Assembly: GCF_002940005.1 (NCBI RefSeq)
Contig: NZ_MDEF01000004.1
Direction: 5' to 3' (one strand)
Length of the DNA: 64,000 nt
DNA from: Xanthomonas hortorum
Lineage (GTDB): Bacteria > Pseudomonadota > Gammaproteobacteria > Xanthomonadales > Xanthomonadaceae
Below the pieces are notes generated by a model, which saw nothing but the letters and a program-made list of their open reading frames with translations, had not been told where the DNA came from and did not search any database. This document shows, piece by piece, positions 1 to 9,303 of this stretch (its first letter is position 1; each line of letters begins with the position of its first letter). The translations under genes and the position numbers were made by a program.

Positions 1-90
1 ACGGACGTACTTGCGGCGTGTCCCGCGATGGTGGGCGGGCAAGGGCCCTGCAGCCAGACAGCAGATCAGCCGGCCTGCAGTAGGCTGGCG
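1..90 (+). repeat. Dispersed hairpin repeat family 1, copy A (truncated by window edge)
   Basis: This is the right half of an intergenic repeat seen complete at 31.2 and 31.5 kb and inverted at 41.8 and 63.6 kb. The shared stretch runs from the cggacgtactt block through the arm tcccgcgatggtgggcgggc to the cagatcagcc block. The left arm lies outside the window. Confidence 0.8.
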
Positions 91-142
91 TGACGTAGTT
101 TTGTTAGCCGCTCTAAACCGCGAAGGCCGCCGATGTTGTGCG

Positions 143-186
143 GTAACGACAAAGCCCTGGCAGCGATGCCGGGGCTTTGTCGTTAC
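143..186. terminator. Hairpin with 15-bp arms, possible terminator of an upstream gene
   Basis: Arms gtaacgacaaagccc and gggctttgtcgttac match perfectly around a 14-base loop. No T tract follows, so a factor-independent terminator is possible but not certain. It lies in the leader region of the first chemoreceptor gene. Confidence 0.5.
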
Positions 187-329
187 TACGCACCCACTCG
201 CCACACGCTGGCAATGCCGACGTTGCCGCCCGTGCCTGTCCCCATTGCACGACGCAACGCAACGCCTCATACGCAGCGCACCCGCCGCAGCGACGATGAA
301 CGCAGACGCATCGACGAACGCGCATCAGC

Positions 330-356
330 TCAAGAAAACCCGCCAGCGAACGCTAC
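330..356 (+). promoter_or_regulatory. Weak sigma-28-like promoter candidate for MCP 1
   Basis: TCAAGAAA, 11 bases, AACGCTAC, 38 bases before the start codon. The -35 half and spacing match the other receptor promoters in the window; the -10 half shares only CG.TAC with GCCGTTAC. Confidence 0.3.
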
Positions 357-394
357 CGCTATATCTCTTTTCCTCCCTCCTCCCCGAGAACACC

Positions 395-2542
395 ATGAAA
401 TTTCTGCATTCGCTCAATGTCGGGCGACGCCTGGCGTTGGCCTTCACCTTGTTGATCGTTTTATTGGCCGGCTCCACCAGCCTGGCGTTATACGAGTTCA
501 AGACAGTCAAGAACCAGGTCTCCATCATTATCGAGATCAATAACCGCAAGGCGCAGCTGCTCAACCAGATGCGCGAGAGCAATATGCTGGGCGAGCGTTA
601 TATCCGCGACTTCATGCTGGCCACGCCGCAGCAACAGCCCACGATCGACGCGCAGCTCAAGGCCAATCGCGCGCACTACGCCCAGTTGTGGACTGCGCTG
701 AAACGCCTGCCGACCACTGCAGATGGCATGCGTGCACGCCAGACCATCGAAGACAGCCTCACCGCCGCCCGTGCCACCAATAACCGTCTGCTCGGCATGA
801 TCCGCGACGGCAATCTGGACGGCGCCAAGCAACTGTTTAGCGGTGAAGCACAGCCGCTGCTGGAGCGACGCTCCAACGCGATTGCCGCCGCAGTGGAATT
901 GCAGAACCAGCAGAACGCCGCCGGTGCAGCCGCCATCCTGGGCAGTGTTGCACTGGCCAACCGCGCCCTGATCGCCTTCGGCCTGCTGTCGGCGTTTCTG
1001 GCCGCCGCACTGGCATGGTTGATTTCGCGCAGCCTGGTGCGTCCATTGACGCAAGCCACGCAAGTGGCCGAAGCGATCGCGCATGGCAAGCTGGACAACC
1101 CGATCGGCCCGCAGCCCGGCGACGAACCCGGCCAGTTGTTGACCAGCATGCGTGGCATGCAGGAACAGCTCAAAGCCGTCTCCTCAGCGCAGCAGGACAT
1201 GGCCCGCCGCCACGACAGCGGGCAGATCAGCTTCCGCATGGACGAAGCGGCATTTCCCGGCGAATACGGCAGCATGGTGCGCGACACCAATGCACTGGTC
1301 GAATCGCATATTGCGGTGAAGATGAAGCTTGCACGGATCATGTCGCGCTACGCGATCGGCGATATGAGCCAGGACATGGACCGCCTGCCTGGCGAGAAGG
1401 CCGTGCTCAGCGACACCATGGACGCGGTCAAGCGCAATCTCTTGGCGATGAACAGCGAAATCAAATTGCTGGCGCAGGCCGCCGCCAATGGCGACTTCAG
1501 CGTGCGCGGCGATACGCAGCGCTTCCAGTACGATTTCCTTGCGATGGTGGAGAGCCTCAACCAGCTGATGGCCACCGCCGATGGCAACCTCGGTGCCTTG
1601 TCCAAGGTACTGCAAGCGATTGCCGCGGGCGATCTGACCGAGCGCATGCACGGCCAGTTCCATGGCGTGTTCGCGCAGATGCGCGACGATGCCAACGCCA
1701 CCACCGAGCAGTTGTCCGGCATCGTCGGGCGCATCCAGCACGCCACCACGTCGATCAATGCCGCTGCCAGCGACATTGCCGCCGGCAATAACGACCTGTC
1801 GCAGCGCACCGAACAACAAGCGGCCAACCTGGAAGAAACCGCCGCCTCGATGGAAGAACTCACCTCCACCGTCAGGCAGAACGCCGAAGGCGCCCGCCAG
1901 GCCAACCAGTTGGCGATCGGCGCGGCCAGCGTCGCCTCGCAAGGGGGCGAGGTGGTGAACAAGGTGGTCGCCACGATGGCCGACATCGAGGCATCGTCGA
2001 AGAAGATCGCCGACATCATCAGCGTGATCGACGGCATCGCCTTCCAGACCAACATCCTGGCCTTGAACGCCGCCGTGGAAGCGGCGCGTGCGGGCGATCA
2101 GGGTCGTGGTTTTGCGGTGGTGGCCTCTGAAGTGCGAACGCTGGCTCAGCGCTCGGCTGGTGCGGCCAAGGAGATCAAGCACCTGATCGACGATTCGGTC
2201 GGCAAGGTCGCCGAAGGCTCGCTATTGGTGAATCAGGCCGGCACCACCATGACCGAAGTGGTCGCCAGCGTGCAGCGCGTGACCGACATCATGGGCGAGA
2301 TCTCCGCCGCCTCGCAGGAGCAATCTGCCGGCATCGAACAGGTCAACCTCACCGTAACGCAGATGGACGAAGCCACCCAGCAGAACGCCGCACTGGTGGA
2401 AGAAGCCAGTGCCGCCGCGCGTGCGATGGAACAACAGGCTGGTGAGCTGTCCGATGCGGTGGCGATCTTCAAGATCCAGCCGAACGCTGCGCTGCCTTCG
2501 ACAACGAGCCCCCCCGCCCCGCGGCGTCTGGCAGCGGTTTAA
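395..2542 (+). CDS. Methyl-accepting chemotaxis protein (MCP 1), four-helix-bundle sensor, no tether
   Basis: Inner-membrane chemoreceptor of 715 residues that would control the CheA kinase through CheW. TM1 is about residues 12-32, an all-helical periplasmic 4HB_MCP-type sensor about 35-188, TM2 about 191-210 and HAMP about 211-265. A cytoplasmic linker carries three further HAMP-like repeats (YAIGDM, AANGDF, IAAGDL). The signalling domain has the hairpin tip DGIAFQTNILALNAA near residue 545. ATG 395 was chosen because the MKFLHSLNVGRR amphipathic start matches sister receptors; the frame stays open back to base 11, but that stretch is repeat sequence. The protein ends RRLAAV, so it lacks the C-terminal xWxEF pentapeptide and would depend on neighbours for adaptation enzymes. 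Ligand unknown. Confidence 0.93.
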   Translation: MKFLHSLNVGRRLALAFTLLIVLLAGSTSLALYEFKTVKNQVSIIIEINNRKAQLLNQMRESNMLGERYIRDFMLATPQQQPTIDAQLKANRAHYAQLWTALKRLPTTADGMRARQTIEDSLTAARATNNRLLGMIRDGNLDGAKQLFSGEAQPLLERRSNAIAAAVELQNQQNAAGAAAILGSVALANRALIAFGLLSAFLAAALAWLISRSLVRPLTQATQVAEAIAHGKLDNPIGPQPGDEPGQLLTSMRGMQEQLKAVSSAQQDMARRHDSGQISFRMDEAAFPGEYGSMVRDTNALVESHIAVKMKLARIMSRYAIGDMSQDMDRLPGEKAVLSDTMDAVKRNLLAMNSEIKLLAQAAANGDFSVRGDTQRFQYDFLAMVESLNQLMATADGNLGALSKVLQAIAAGDLTERMHGQFHGVFAQMRDDANATTEQLSGIVGRIQHATTSINAAASDIAAGNNDLSQRTEQQAANLEETAASMEELTSTVRQNAEGARQANQLAIGAASVASQGGEVVNKVVATMADIEASSKKIADIISVIDGIAFQTNILALNAAVEAARAGDQGRGFAVVASEVRTLAQRSAGAAKEIKHLIDDSVGKVAEGSLLVNQAGTTMTEVVASVQRVTDIMGEISAASQEQSAGIEQVNLTVTQMDEATQQNAALVEEASAAARAMEQQAGELSDAVAIFKIQPNAALPSTTSPPAPRRLAAV

Positions 2543-2566
2543 GGGAGCGAGGGCTGAAGGCGCCAG

Positions 2567-2875
2567 ATTTAAAGCCCCTCTCCCGCCGGGGCGACAAGGC
2601 ACAGCTTGCGCGTCATCGGCGCGCGTGCCTTGGAGCGCCCGCGCCGCAAGCGCGGGCCGGGGCGCGGAGCAGGGGTTGGGGTGAGGGTACGGAGCGAAGC
2701 CCTGTGCCAATTAAGTTGTCCACCAACTGCTCTGCCAGTTCCAGCGACGCGCTTTTTAGTGCACGAGGCTGCGCCCGTACCCTCATCCGGCGCTTCGCGC
2801 CACCTTCTCCCGCAGGGAGAAGGGTTATAGCCCTTCTCCCGACGGGAGAGGGGTTGGGGTGAGGGTAAGGCGCCG
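2567..2875. repeat. Composite REP-like intergenic repeats
   Basis: Two identical 18-base blocks ggggttggggtgagggta occur at 2672-2689 and 2850-2867, with a partial inverted copy (taccctcatccggcg) near 2778. Between them is the palindrome gggagaaggg-ttatag-cccttctccc at 2815-2840. Short repeats of this type are common between Xanthomonas genes. No gene is supported here. Confidence 0.75.
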
Positions 2876-2946
2876 CGGCCAATCACCAATCACGCGCAAT
2901 GCTGTCACAGCTACTAGACGCTTCGCGCACCCTGTCATTGACGCTC

Positions 2947-2975
2947 AAAACGCCCCGATCCTGTCGGGGCGTTTT
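2947..2975. terminator. Bidirectional factor-independent terminator
   Basis: Perfect stem aaaacgccccga / tcggggcgtttt with a five-base loop, A tract on one side and T tract on the other. It ends transcription from MCP 1 before the promoter of the next gene. Confidence 0.85.
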
Positions 2976-3061
2976 GCTGTGTGGCACTAACCAACCAATC
3001 AAAACTTGCCTCGCAACACCCCTGCGATTCCCGCGCAACATTGCCGTTGGTCGAAAGGTGA

Positions 3062-3088
3062 TCAAGCGCAAGCTTCTGCGGCCGATAC
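3062..3088 (+). promoter_or_regulatory. Sigma-28 (FliA) type promoter for the small exported protein gene
   Basis: TCAAGCGC, exactly 11 bases, GCCGATAC. The -10 half is a 7/8 match to the enterobacterial GCCGATAA. It lies 50 bases before the ATG at 3138. Confidence 0.7.
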
Positions 3089-3137
3089 ACAGAGCAATGA
3101 GGGCAGTCTTGCCCGCGCTACGTCGAAGGAACTCCGC

Positions 3138-3671
3138 ATGCACACCGCCAATTCCACACGCTCTGCCCGCCACATGCTGGGCTCCATGCTCGTCGTCGCG
3201 CTGTTGGCTGCCGGTGTGTCGTTGCCACCCTCGTTCGCCGCACCGGCAGCGCCGGTCTCGGTGCTTTTGGACAACGTCCCGGTGAGCGCGCTGCAGTCGC
3301 TTGCCATCGATCTGGTGCAATTGCGCGACGACCAGCGTGCGCAGCTTGCCGCCTCGCATGACCTCGCACGCATCGATGCTTATGACGAGCGTCTGGGCAA
3401 TCTGCGTCAACGTATCGCGCGGCATGCCGGTTACTTCCAGGCCACTGCACCGCAGGGCGAACAGGCACGGCAGTTTGCGCTGGTGCAGCAGCAGTTGGGC
3501 CAGTATCTGGCGCAACACCGTCAGGCCAATCGCGCCCTGCACGATGGCGATCTGCAAACCGCACAAGCCTTGTCGCTCGGCCACGCCGGCGATACCCGCC
3601 ACCAGTTGTGGAGCGAATTGCAGAACCTGCAGCAGTCCGTGGCAAGCGTCAGCAGCACGCAGCGCAACTAA
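3138..3671 (+). CDS. Small exported helical protein of unknown function in the chemotaxis locus
   Basis: Unrecognised protein of 177 residues. Residues 1-35 look like a signal peptide: a basic start, the hydrophobic stretch MLVVALLAAGVS, and cleavage probable after PSFA. The remainder is helical and rich in Q, L and A, with no cysteine pair or catalytic motif that I can identify. ATG 3138 was chosen because AAGGA sits seven bases upstream and the signal peptide follows directly. It is a single-gene unit between two receptors, with its own sigma-28-type promoter and a terminator in front of that. Placement and promoter suggest a periplasmic partner of receptors or flagella; this is inference only. 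Confidence 0.75.
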   Translation: MHTANSTRSARHMLGSMLVVALLAAGVSLPPSFAAPAAPVSVLLDNVPVSALQSLAIDLVQLRDDQRAQLAASHDLARIDAYDERLGNLRQRIARHAGYFQATAPQGEQARQFALVQQQLGQYLAQHRQANRALHDGDLQTAQALSLGHAGDTRHQLWSELQNLQQSVASVSSTQRN

Positions 3672-3690
3672 GAGCGGCTAACAAAACTAC
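3671..3690. repeat. 20-bp sequence repeated inverted at 95-114
   Basis: The bases agagcggctaacaaaactac are the exact reverse complement of 95-114. The pair brackets MCP 1 and the small exported gene. The remainder of the 3672-4018 gap holds a weak promoter candidate and nothing else that I recognise. Confidence 0.8.
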
Positions 3691-3949
3691 TGCGCATCCG
3701 CAAAACGCCTACCCCGCCACTCCTCGGTCGTGGCGGCACCGCAAGCCCATTCCAGCCAGCCCCCACGCTGCGCCGATCCACGCGACCTGACGTCCAGGTC
3801 GGCGTGCGGCGTGCGCTGCGCGCCTGACCGTGCGCGTAACCCGCCGCAGACTTGCCAGGTCATGCGCCGGCGCGGGACCAGCAATGGCTTCAAAGAATGG
3901 CTTCGAAAAAGCACTGCAAATCACCCACACACCAGCCGTCGGGCAACGC

Positions 3950-3976
3950 TCAACATTTCTGCAATCGGGTCGCTAT
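3950..3976 (+). promoter_or_regulatory. Candidate sigma-28-type promoter for MCP 2
   Basis: TCAACATT, 11 bases, GTCGCTAT. Spacing is exact and the -10 half differs from GCCGTTAT at two positions, so this is weaker than the other sites. It is 42 bases before the start. Confidence 0.4.
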
Positions 3977-4018
3977 CCGACATATCCCGGTCACACATCC
4001 TTTCACTGGATACCTGCC

Positions 4019-6196
4019 ATGACGTTTAAGACCACGATCGCAAACACGCTGGCCAACGTGCCGCTCAAGCGCAAGTTCCTGTTCCAGACTGCGTTGGTGG
4101 CGCTGGGCATCATCGCGCTGGCGGTCATCGCCGCGCGCATGCAGTACGTGGATCTCACCGATACGCGCCGCGATGGGCTCAAGAGCCAGATCGAAATGGC
4201 GATCGCGGTGGTCAATGGTTACGCCGAGCGCGCCGAAAAGGGCGAGATGGACGTGGACAGCGCCAAGAAAGCCGCGCTGCATACCTTGTCGACCATGCGC
4301 GCACGCGGCGGCGTGGATTACATCTACGTCACCGACCAGGCGCCGGTGATGCTGATGCACCCCATCCGCCCGGATCTCAATGGCAAGCCGCTCAACGATG
4401 TGCTGAGCCCCGATGGCAAGCGTATCTTTCCGGCGTTCGTCACTGCCGCGCAGGCTGGCGGCGGCTACGTCGATTACGCCTGGGCCAAGCCCGGCGAAAA
4501 AGAGCCGGTGCAGAAGACTTCTTACGCATCGCTGTACAAGCCGTGGGGCTGGGTGATCGGCACCGGCGTGTATCTGGACGACACCCAGGCGCAGGCGCTG
4601 GCCTTCACCGGCATTGTCGCCGTGGCCGGCGGCGTGCTGGTACTGATCAATCTGCTGGTGGGCTGGCTGATCGGCAATTCGATTCTGGAGCCGGTGTCGC
4701 GTGCGCTTGCCGCCATCAAGGGTGTGGCGCGTGGCGATCTGAGCGTGCGCACCGCCCAGCACGGCAGCGATGAAATCGGCCAGATGCTCAAGGCCACCGA
4801 CGAGATGGTGCACACGCTGGAGCGCTTCTCCGCGCAGACCAAGGTGATGATGCACATGCACGCCGGCGAAGATGTCAGCCATCGCATGCCGACCGATTTC
4901 CCCGGTGTCTACGGCGAGCTGGCCGGCGGCATCAACACCATGATCTTCGAACACCTGGACGCCATCATCGATGCGATCGGGGTACTCAACGAATACGCGC
5001 AAGGCGACCTGTCGCGCGACGCCGAACGCCTGCCCGGCACGCGTGCCGTGCTGCATGAAGCGATGGATGCAGCCAAGGCCAGCCTGCTGGCGATCAACAC
5101 CGAGATCAAGCGCCTGGCCCAGGCTGCGGCCAATGGCGACTTCAGCCAGCGCGGCGATGCCACACGCTTCAAGCACGACTCGGCACGCATGATCAACGAC
5201 CTCAACGCGATGATGGAGGTCAGCGACCGCAACCTGGGCAAGCTGTCCGAGCTGCTGGCCGCGCTGGCCGAGGGCGACCTCACCGCGCGCATGGACGGCC
5301 AGTTCCACGGCGTGTTTGCACGCATGCGCGATGACGCCAACACCACGGCCACGCAGTTGGCCGGCATCGTCGGACGCATCCAGCAAGCGGCCAGTTCCAT
5401 CACCGGATCGGCCAGCGAGATCGCTGCCGGCAACAACGACCTGTCGCAGCGTACCGAGCAACAAGCTGCGAATCTGGAAGAAACCGCCGCTTCGATGGAG
5501 GAACTCACCTCCACCGTCAAGCAAAACGCCGAGAGCGCACGTCAGGCCAATCAGCTGGCGATTGGCGCGGCATCGGTGGCATCGCAAGGCGGGCACGTGG
5601 TCAGCCAGGTGGTGGACACCATGTCCGGTATCCAGACCTCGTCCAAGAAGATCGCCGAGATCATCAGCGTCATCGACGGTATCGCCTTCCAGACCAATAT
5701 CCTGGCCTTGAACGCGGCGGTGGAAGCGGCGCGTGCCGGCGAACAGGGCCGCGGGTTTGCGGTGGTGGCATCAGAGGTGCGCACGCTGGCGCAACGTTCC
5801 GCCGGCGCGGCGAAAGAGATCAAGCACCTGATCGACGACTCGGTCGGCAAGGTGGCACAGGGCTCGGCGCTGGTGGATCAGGCCGGCAAGACCATGGCCG
5901 AGATCGTGTCCTCGGTGCAGCGCGTGACCGACATCATGAGCGAGATCTCCGCCGCTTCGCAGGAGCAGTCTGCCGGTATCGAGCAGGTCAATCTCACCGT
6001 CACCCAGATGGACGAGAGCACCCAGCAGAACGCCGCGCTGGTGGAAGAAGCCACCGCCGCCGCCAACGCCATGCAGCAGCAGGCGCAGCGGCTCGACGAG
6101 GCGGTGTCCAGCTTCCGGGTGACCGCATTGGTGCCGGCACAGCGCAGCCACAGCCGCGTTGGCGCACGCGCAGGAGCCCTGCTCGCCACCGGCTGA
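4019..6196 (+). CDS. Methyl-accepting chemotaxis protein (MCP 2), single-Cache sensor, no tether
   Basis: Chemoreceptor of 725 residues. TM1 is about 20-41, then a periplasmic single-Cache (sCache_2-like) domain about 45-190 with the typical MLMHPIRPDLNG and KPWGWVIGTGVY blocks, TM2 about 197-220 and HAMP following. Cache domains usually bind small organic acids or amino acids directly; the ligand here is unknown. The linker is the second type in this cluster (HRMPTDFPGVYGELAGGINT, then YAQGDL, AANGDF and LAEGDL repeats). The signalling domain is intact. The C terminus is AGALLATG, with no CheR/CheB pentapeptide. The start follows the pattern of receptors beginning just before a basic amphipathic segment. 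The next receptor begins 55 bases downstream, so the two are probably cotranscribed. Confidence 0.93.
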   Translation: MTFKTTIANTLANVPLKRKFLFQTALVALGIIALAVIAARMQYVDLTDTRRDGLKSQIEMAIAVVNGYAERAEKGEMDVDSAKKAALHTLSTMRARGGVDYIYVTDQAPVMLMHPIRPDLNGKPLNDVLSPDGKRIFPAFVTAAQAGGGYVDYAWAKPGEKEPVQKTSYASLYKPWGWVIGTGVYLDDTQAQALAFTGIVAVAGGVLVLINLLVGWLIGNSILEPVSRALAAIKGVARGDLSVRTAQHGSDEIGQMLKATDEMVHTLERFSAQTKVMMHMHAGEDVSHRMPTDFPGVYGELAGGINTMIFEHLDAIIDAIGVLNEYAQGDLSRDAERLPGTRAVLHEAMDAAKASLLAINTEIKRLAQAAANGDFSQRGDATRFKHDSARMINDLNAMMEVSDRNLGKLSELLAALAEGDLTARMDGQFHGVFARMRDDANTTATQLAGIVGRIQQAASSITGSASEIAAGNNDLSQRTEQQAANLEETAASMEELTSTVKQNAESARQANQLAIGAASVASQGGHVVSQVVDTMSGIQTSSKKIAEIISVIDGIAFQTNILALNAAVEAARAGEQGRGFAVVASEVRTLAQRSAGAAKEIKHLIDDSVGKVAQGSALVDQAGKTMAEIVSSVQRVTDIMSEISAASQEQSAGIEQVNLTVTQMDESTQQNAALVEEATAAANAMQQQAQRLDEAVSSFRVTALVPAQRSHSRVGARAGALLATG

Positions 6197-6251
6197 GCAA
6201 CATCCACACCGTCGCCTTCAGCAGTCACCCCCTTCTTTCGCAGCGACTCCC

Positions 6252-9077
6252 ATGACCGTGTCTTCCACGCAATCTCGCTCCGGCGGCAGTCTGGCGTACC
6301 GCCTGATGCTGGGCACCGCAGTGGCTGCATTGCTGTGTTTCGGTCTGACTGCGGCGATCAGCTACTGGCAAAGCAGTCGCGCGTTGATCGCCTCGGCACA
6401 GACCACGATGCAGAACGCGGCGCGCTATCAGGCCGAGCAGATCGGCAACGAGCTGGGGCAGGCGTTCACCACCGGCCAGTCGGTCGCCAGCGCCTTGCTG
6501 GCGCAGCGTGCCCATGGTGGGGTGAGCCGCGATGCGGCGGCGGCAATCGTGCACGACCAGTTGCAGAACCATCCCGAATGGGTGGGCATGGGGACGTTGT
6601 GGGAACCGCAGGCCTTCGATGGCAAGGACAGCGACTATGTCGATGCCAAGGGTCACGACAACACCGGTCGTTTCATGACCTACTGGGCCTATAACGGGCA
6701 GTCGCTGATCCGCGAACCGTTGGTCGGTTACGAAAAACCTGGCGACGGCGACTGGAACCTCAAACCCCGTCAGCTGGGCCGGCAGATCGTGGCCGGCCCC
6801 TACGATTACCAGATCGGCGGCAAGCCGGTGTTGATGACCACCTTGTCCACGCCCATCATGGATCAGGGCAAGTATGTGGGCGTGGTCTCGGTGGATTTCG
6901 CCCTGGCCGCGCTGCAGAAACGCCTGAGTGCGCTACGTCCGATGGACGACGGCTATGTCGAGCTGATCTCGCCTCCCGGGGTGATTCTGGCCTCGCGTGA
7001 CGCTGCGCGGATCGGCAAGCCGGCCGACGGCGCCGACTATCGCGCGATGCTGGAGGCGGCCAGGGCCGGCAAGGACTATCTGGATTTCACGCCGGATGCA
7101 GCCGGCACGGTCAGCGCCTATGTGCCGTTGCAGATCGGACAGGCGCAGGAGCGCTTTGCGCTGGGTGTGGTGGTGCCGTATGCGGCGATCATGCAGCAGG
7201 CACATCGCCTGTTGTGGACCATTCTGGCGGTCGGCCTGGGCTCGGCGCTGGTGCTCAGCATTGCGCTGTTTGCACTGTTGCGCCGTCAGGTGGTGGGGCC
7301 GCTGGATGCGGCCGCAAAGGTGGCAGGTGCCATTGCCGCCGGCAAGCTGGACAACCAGATTGCCGCGCAGCGCCAGGATGAGGTGGGCCGCCTGATGGGC
7401 GCCATGCAGCGCATGCAGACCGACCTGCGCCAGCGCATCGAGCGCGAGGCGCAGATCGCCAACGAAAACCTGCGCATCCGCACCGCGCTGGAACATTCGG
7501 AGATGGAAGTGCTGCTCGCCGACGAACAGCACAACGCGGTATTCATCACCGAAGCGCTGCACACCTCGTTGAAATGCGGCGAAGCGGCGTTTCATGCCAA
7601 GGGCCAGCAGGGCTTCAGCGCCGATGCGGTGGTGGGCAAACCGCTGGACTATGTGTTCGGCACCGACGCCGACGGCAAGGCGCGTTTGCAGCGCCTGCAG
7701 CAGTTGCAGTCCACCTCCCTGGAACGCTACACCTTCGGTCCGGTGACGCTGGACCTGACCATGACCCCGCTGTACGCGGCCGATGGCCATCGCAGCGGCA
7801 GCATGTTGCTGTGGCGCAATGTCAGCGCCGAGGTCAGCACGCAGCAAGAAGTCGCTGCAGTGGTGCAGTCCGCCTTGATGGGCGACTTCGGGCAGCGCCT
7901 GGCACTGGACGACAAGCACGGCTTCTATCTGGAATTCGGCCGTCAGCTCAACGGTTTGCTGGACACCACCGCGCAGGGACTGGAGCGTATTTCCAGCCTG
8001 CTCAGCGCGCTGGCCGAAGGCGACCTCAGCGTGCGCATGGATGGCGACTTCCAGGGAGTGTTTGCGCGCATGCGCGACGATGCCAATGCCACCGTGGCGC
8101 AGTTGACCGAGATCGTTTCCGGCATCCAGACCTCTGCCACGCAGATCAATGCGGCCGCCAGTGAAATTGCCGCCGGCAACAACGATCTGTCGCAGCGCAC
8201 CGAACAACAGGCGGCCAATCTGGAAGAAACCGCCGCCTCGATGGAGGAACTCACCTCCACCGTCAAGCAGAATGCCGAGAGCGCACGTCAGGCCAACCAG
8301 CTGGCGATCGGCGCCGCCGATGTCGCCTCGCATGGCGGCGCGGTGGTGGCGCAGGTGGTCACCACCATGTCCGGTATCCAGACCTCGTCCAAGAAGATCG
8401 CCGAGATCATCAGCGTCATCGACGGCATCGCCTTCCAGACCAATATCCTGGCCTTGAACGCGGCAGTGGAAGCGGCGCGCGCCGGCGAACAGGGCCGTGG
8501 ATTTGCGGTGGTGGCCTCCGAGGTACGCACGCTCGCACAGCGTTCGGCCGGCGCTGCAAAAGAAATCAAACAGCTGATCGACGACTCGGTGAGCAAGGTT
8601 GCGCAGGGCGCGTCGCTGGTGCACCAGGCCGGCACCACCATGAGCGAAATCGTGGCCAGCGTGCAGCGCGTCACCGACATCATGGGTGAGATTTCGGCCG
8701 CTTCGCAGGAGCAATCCAGCGGGATCGAGCAGGTCAACCTCACCGTCACCCAGATGGACGAAGCCACCCAGCAGAACGCGGCACTGGTGGAAGAAGCCAC
8801 CGCTGCGGCACGTGCAATGGAAGAACAGGCCGGCCAGCTGACCGACGCGGTGGCAGTGTTCAAGCTCACGCAGGCAGCCAGGCCCAAGCCGGTTGCATCC
8901 ACCGCCAAATCGGTCGGCACGTCGAGCGCCAAATCGAGCGTCAAACCGGCCGTCAGCACCGCGCCATCGCCCAAGCGTGCGCCGACAACCCGCAAGCACA
9001 TGGCAGCGCCGCAGCCTCACGCGGCAGGCAAGACGTCCAGCAACGCGGGCAACGACAGTCAGTGGCACGAATTCTGA
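6252..9077 (+). CDS. Methyl-accepting chemotaxis protein (MCP 3), double-Cache plus PAS-like linker, WHEF tail
   Basis: The largest receptor, 941 residues. TM1 is about 15-37, then a long periplasmic dCache_1-type domain about 40-325 (NHPEWVGMGTLWEP, GRFMTYWAYNGQ, GVVSVDFAL), TM2 about 335-360 and HAMP (AIAAGKLDNQI). A cytoplasmic PAS-like segment (VLLADEQHNAVFITEAL) replaces the HAMP-like linker of the other receptors, followed by MGDFGQR and LAEGDLS repeats and the signalling domain. An A/P/K-rich flexible tail of about 60 residues ends in QWHEF, a CheR/CheB-tether pentapeptide. dCache receptors often sense amino acids; I did not establish the binding motif here. No promoter is visible in the 55-base gap after MCP 2. 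Confidence 0.93.
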   Translation: MTVSSTQSRSGGSLAYRLMLGTAVAALLCFGLTAAISYWQSSRALIASAQTTMQNAARYQAEQIGNELGQAFTTGQSVASALLAQRAHGGVSRDAAAAIVHDQLQNHPEWVGMGTLWEPQAFDGKDSDYVDAKGHDNTGRFMTYWAYNGQSLIREPLVGYEKPGDGDWNLKPRQLGRQIVAGPYDYQIGGKPVLMTTLSTPIMDQGKYVGVVSVDFALAALQKRLSALRPMDDGYVELISPPGVILASRDAARIGKPADGADYRAMLEAARAGKDYLDFTPDAAGTVSAYVPLQIGQAQERFALGVVVPYAAIMQQAHRLLWTILAVGLGSALVLSIALFALLRRQVVGPLDAAAKVAGAIAAGKLDNQIAAQRQDEVGRLMGAMQRMQTDLRQRIEREAQIANENLRIRTALEHSEMEVLLADEQHNAVFITEALHTSLKCGEAAFHAKGQQGFSADAVVGKPLDYVFGTDADGKARLQRLQQLQSTSLERYTFGPVTLDLTMTPLYAADGHRSGSMLLWRNVSAEVSTQQEVAAVVQSALMGDFGQRLALDDKHGFYLEFGRQLNGLLDTTAQGLERISSLLSALAEGDLSVRMDGDFQGVFARMRDDANATVAQLTEIVSGIQTSATQINAAASEIAAGNNDLSQRTEQQAANLEETAASMEELTSTVKQNAESARQANQLAIGAADVASHGGAVVAQVVTTMSGIQTSSKKIAEIISVIDGIAFQTNILALNAAVEAARAGEQGRGFAVVASEVRTLAQRSAGAAKEIKQLIDDSVSKVAQGASLVHQAGTTMSEIVASVQRVTDIMGEISAASQEQSSGIEQVNLTVTQMDEATQQNAALVEEATAAARAMEEQAGQLTDAVAVFKLTQAARPKPVASTAKSVGTSSAKSSVKPAVSTAPSPKRAPTTRKHMAAPQPHAAGKTSSNAGNDSQWHEF

Positions 9078-9235
9078 GACAGGCGTTCGCTGCGTGCGTA
9101 CTGCAGCAGCCAGGCATCTTCACTCCTACGCATGACATGCAACTGGCGTCCCCGCCCTGCCCGCCACGGCCGCTTCTCGAGCGGCTCGATCGCGGCCGAC
9201 GCAAGCCGTTCGCCGCACCGTTCATCCTTCAAAGA

Positions 9236-9262
9236 TAAAGAATCATCGCTCCAGGCCGTTAG
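9236..9262 (+). promoter_or_regulatory. Sigma-28 (FliA) type promoter for MCP 4
   Basis: TAAAGAAT, 11 bases, GCCGTTAG. The -35 half is close to the canonical TAAAGTTT. It lies 42 bases before the ATG. Confidence 0.75.
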
Positions 9263-9303
9263 CCACCAGGACAGCGTTCCTGCGTAATGCTCCGGAGTAA
9301 CTG

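Noticed and set aside
129..136. GCCGATGT, identical to the cheW -10 box, in the MCP 1 leader
   Set aside because: No -35 half at the required distance (TAAA is four bases too close), so it is not called a promoter.
11..394. N-terminal extension of MCP 1 back to base 11
   Set aside because: The extension is encoded by the dispersed repeat and a hairpin, and would put over 120 non-conserved residues before TM1.
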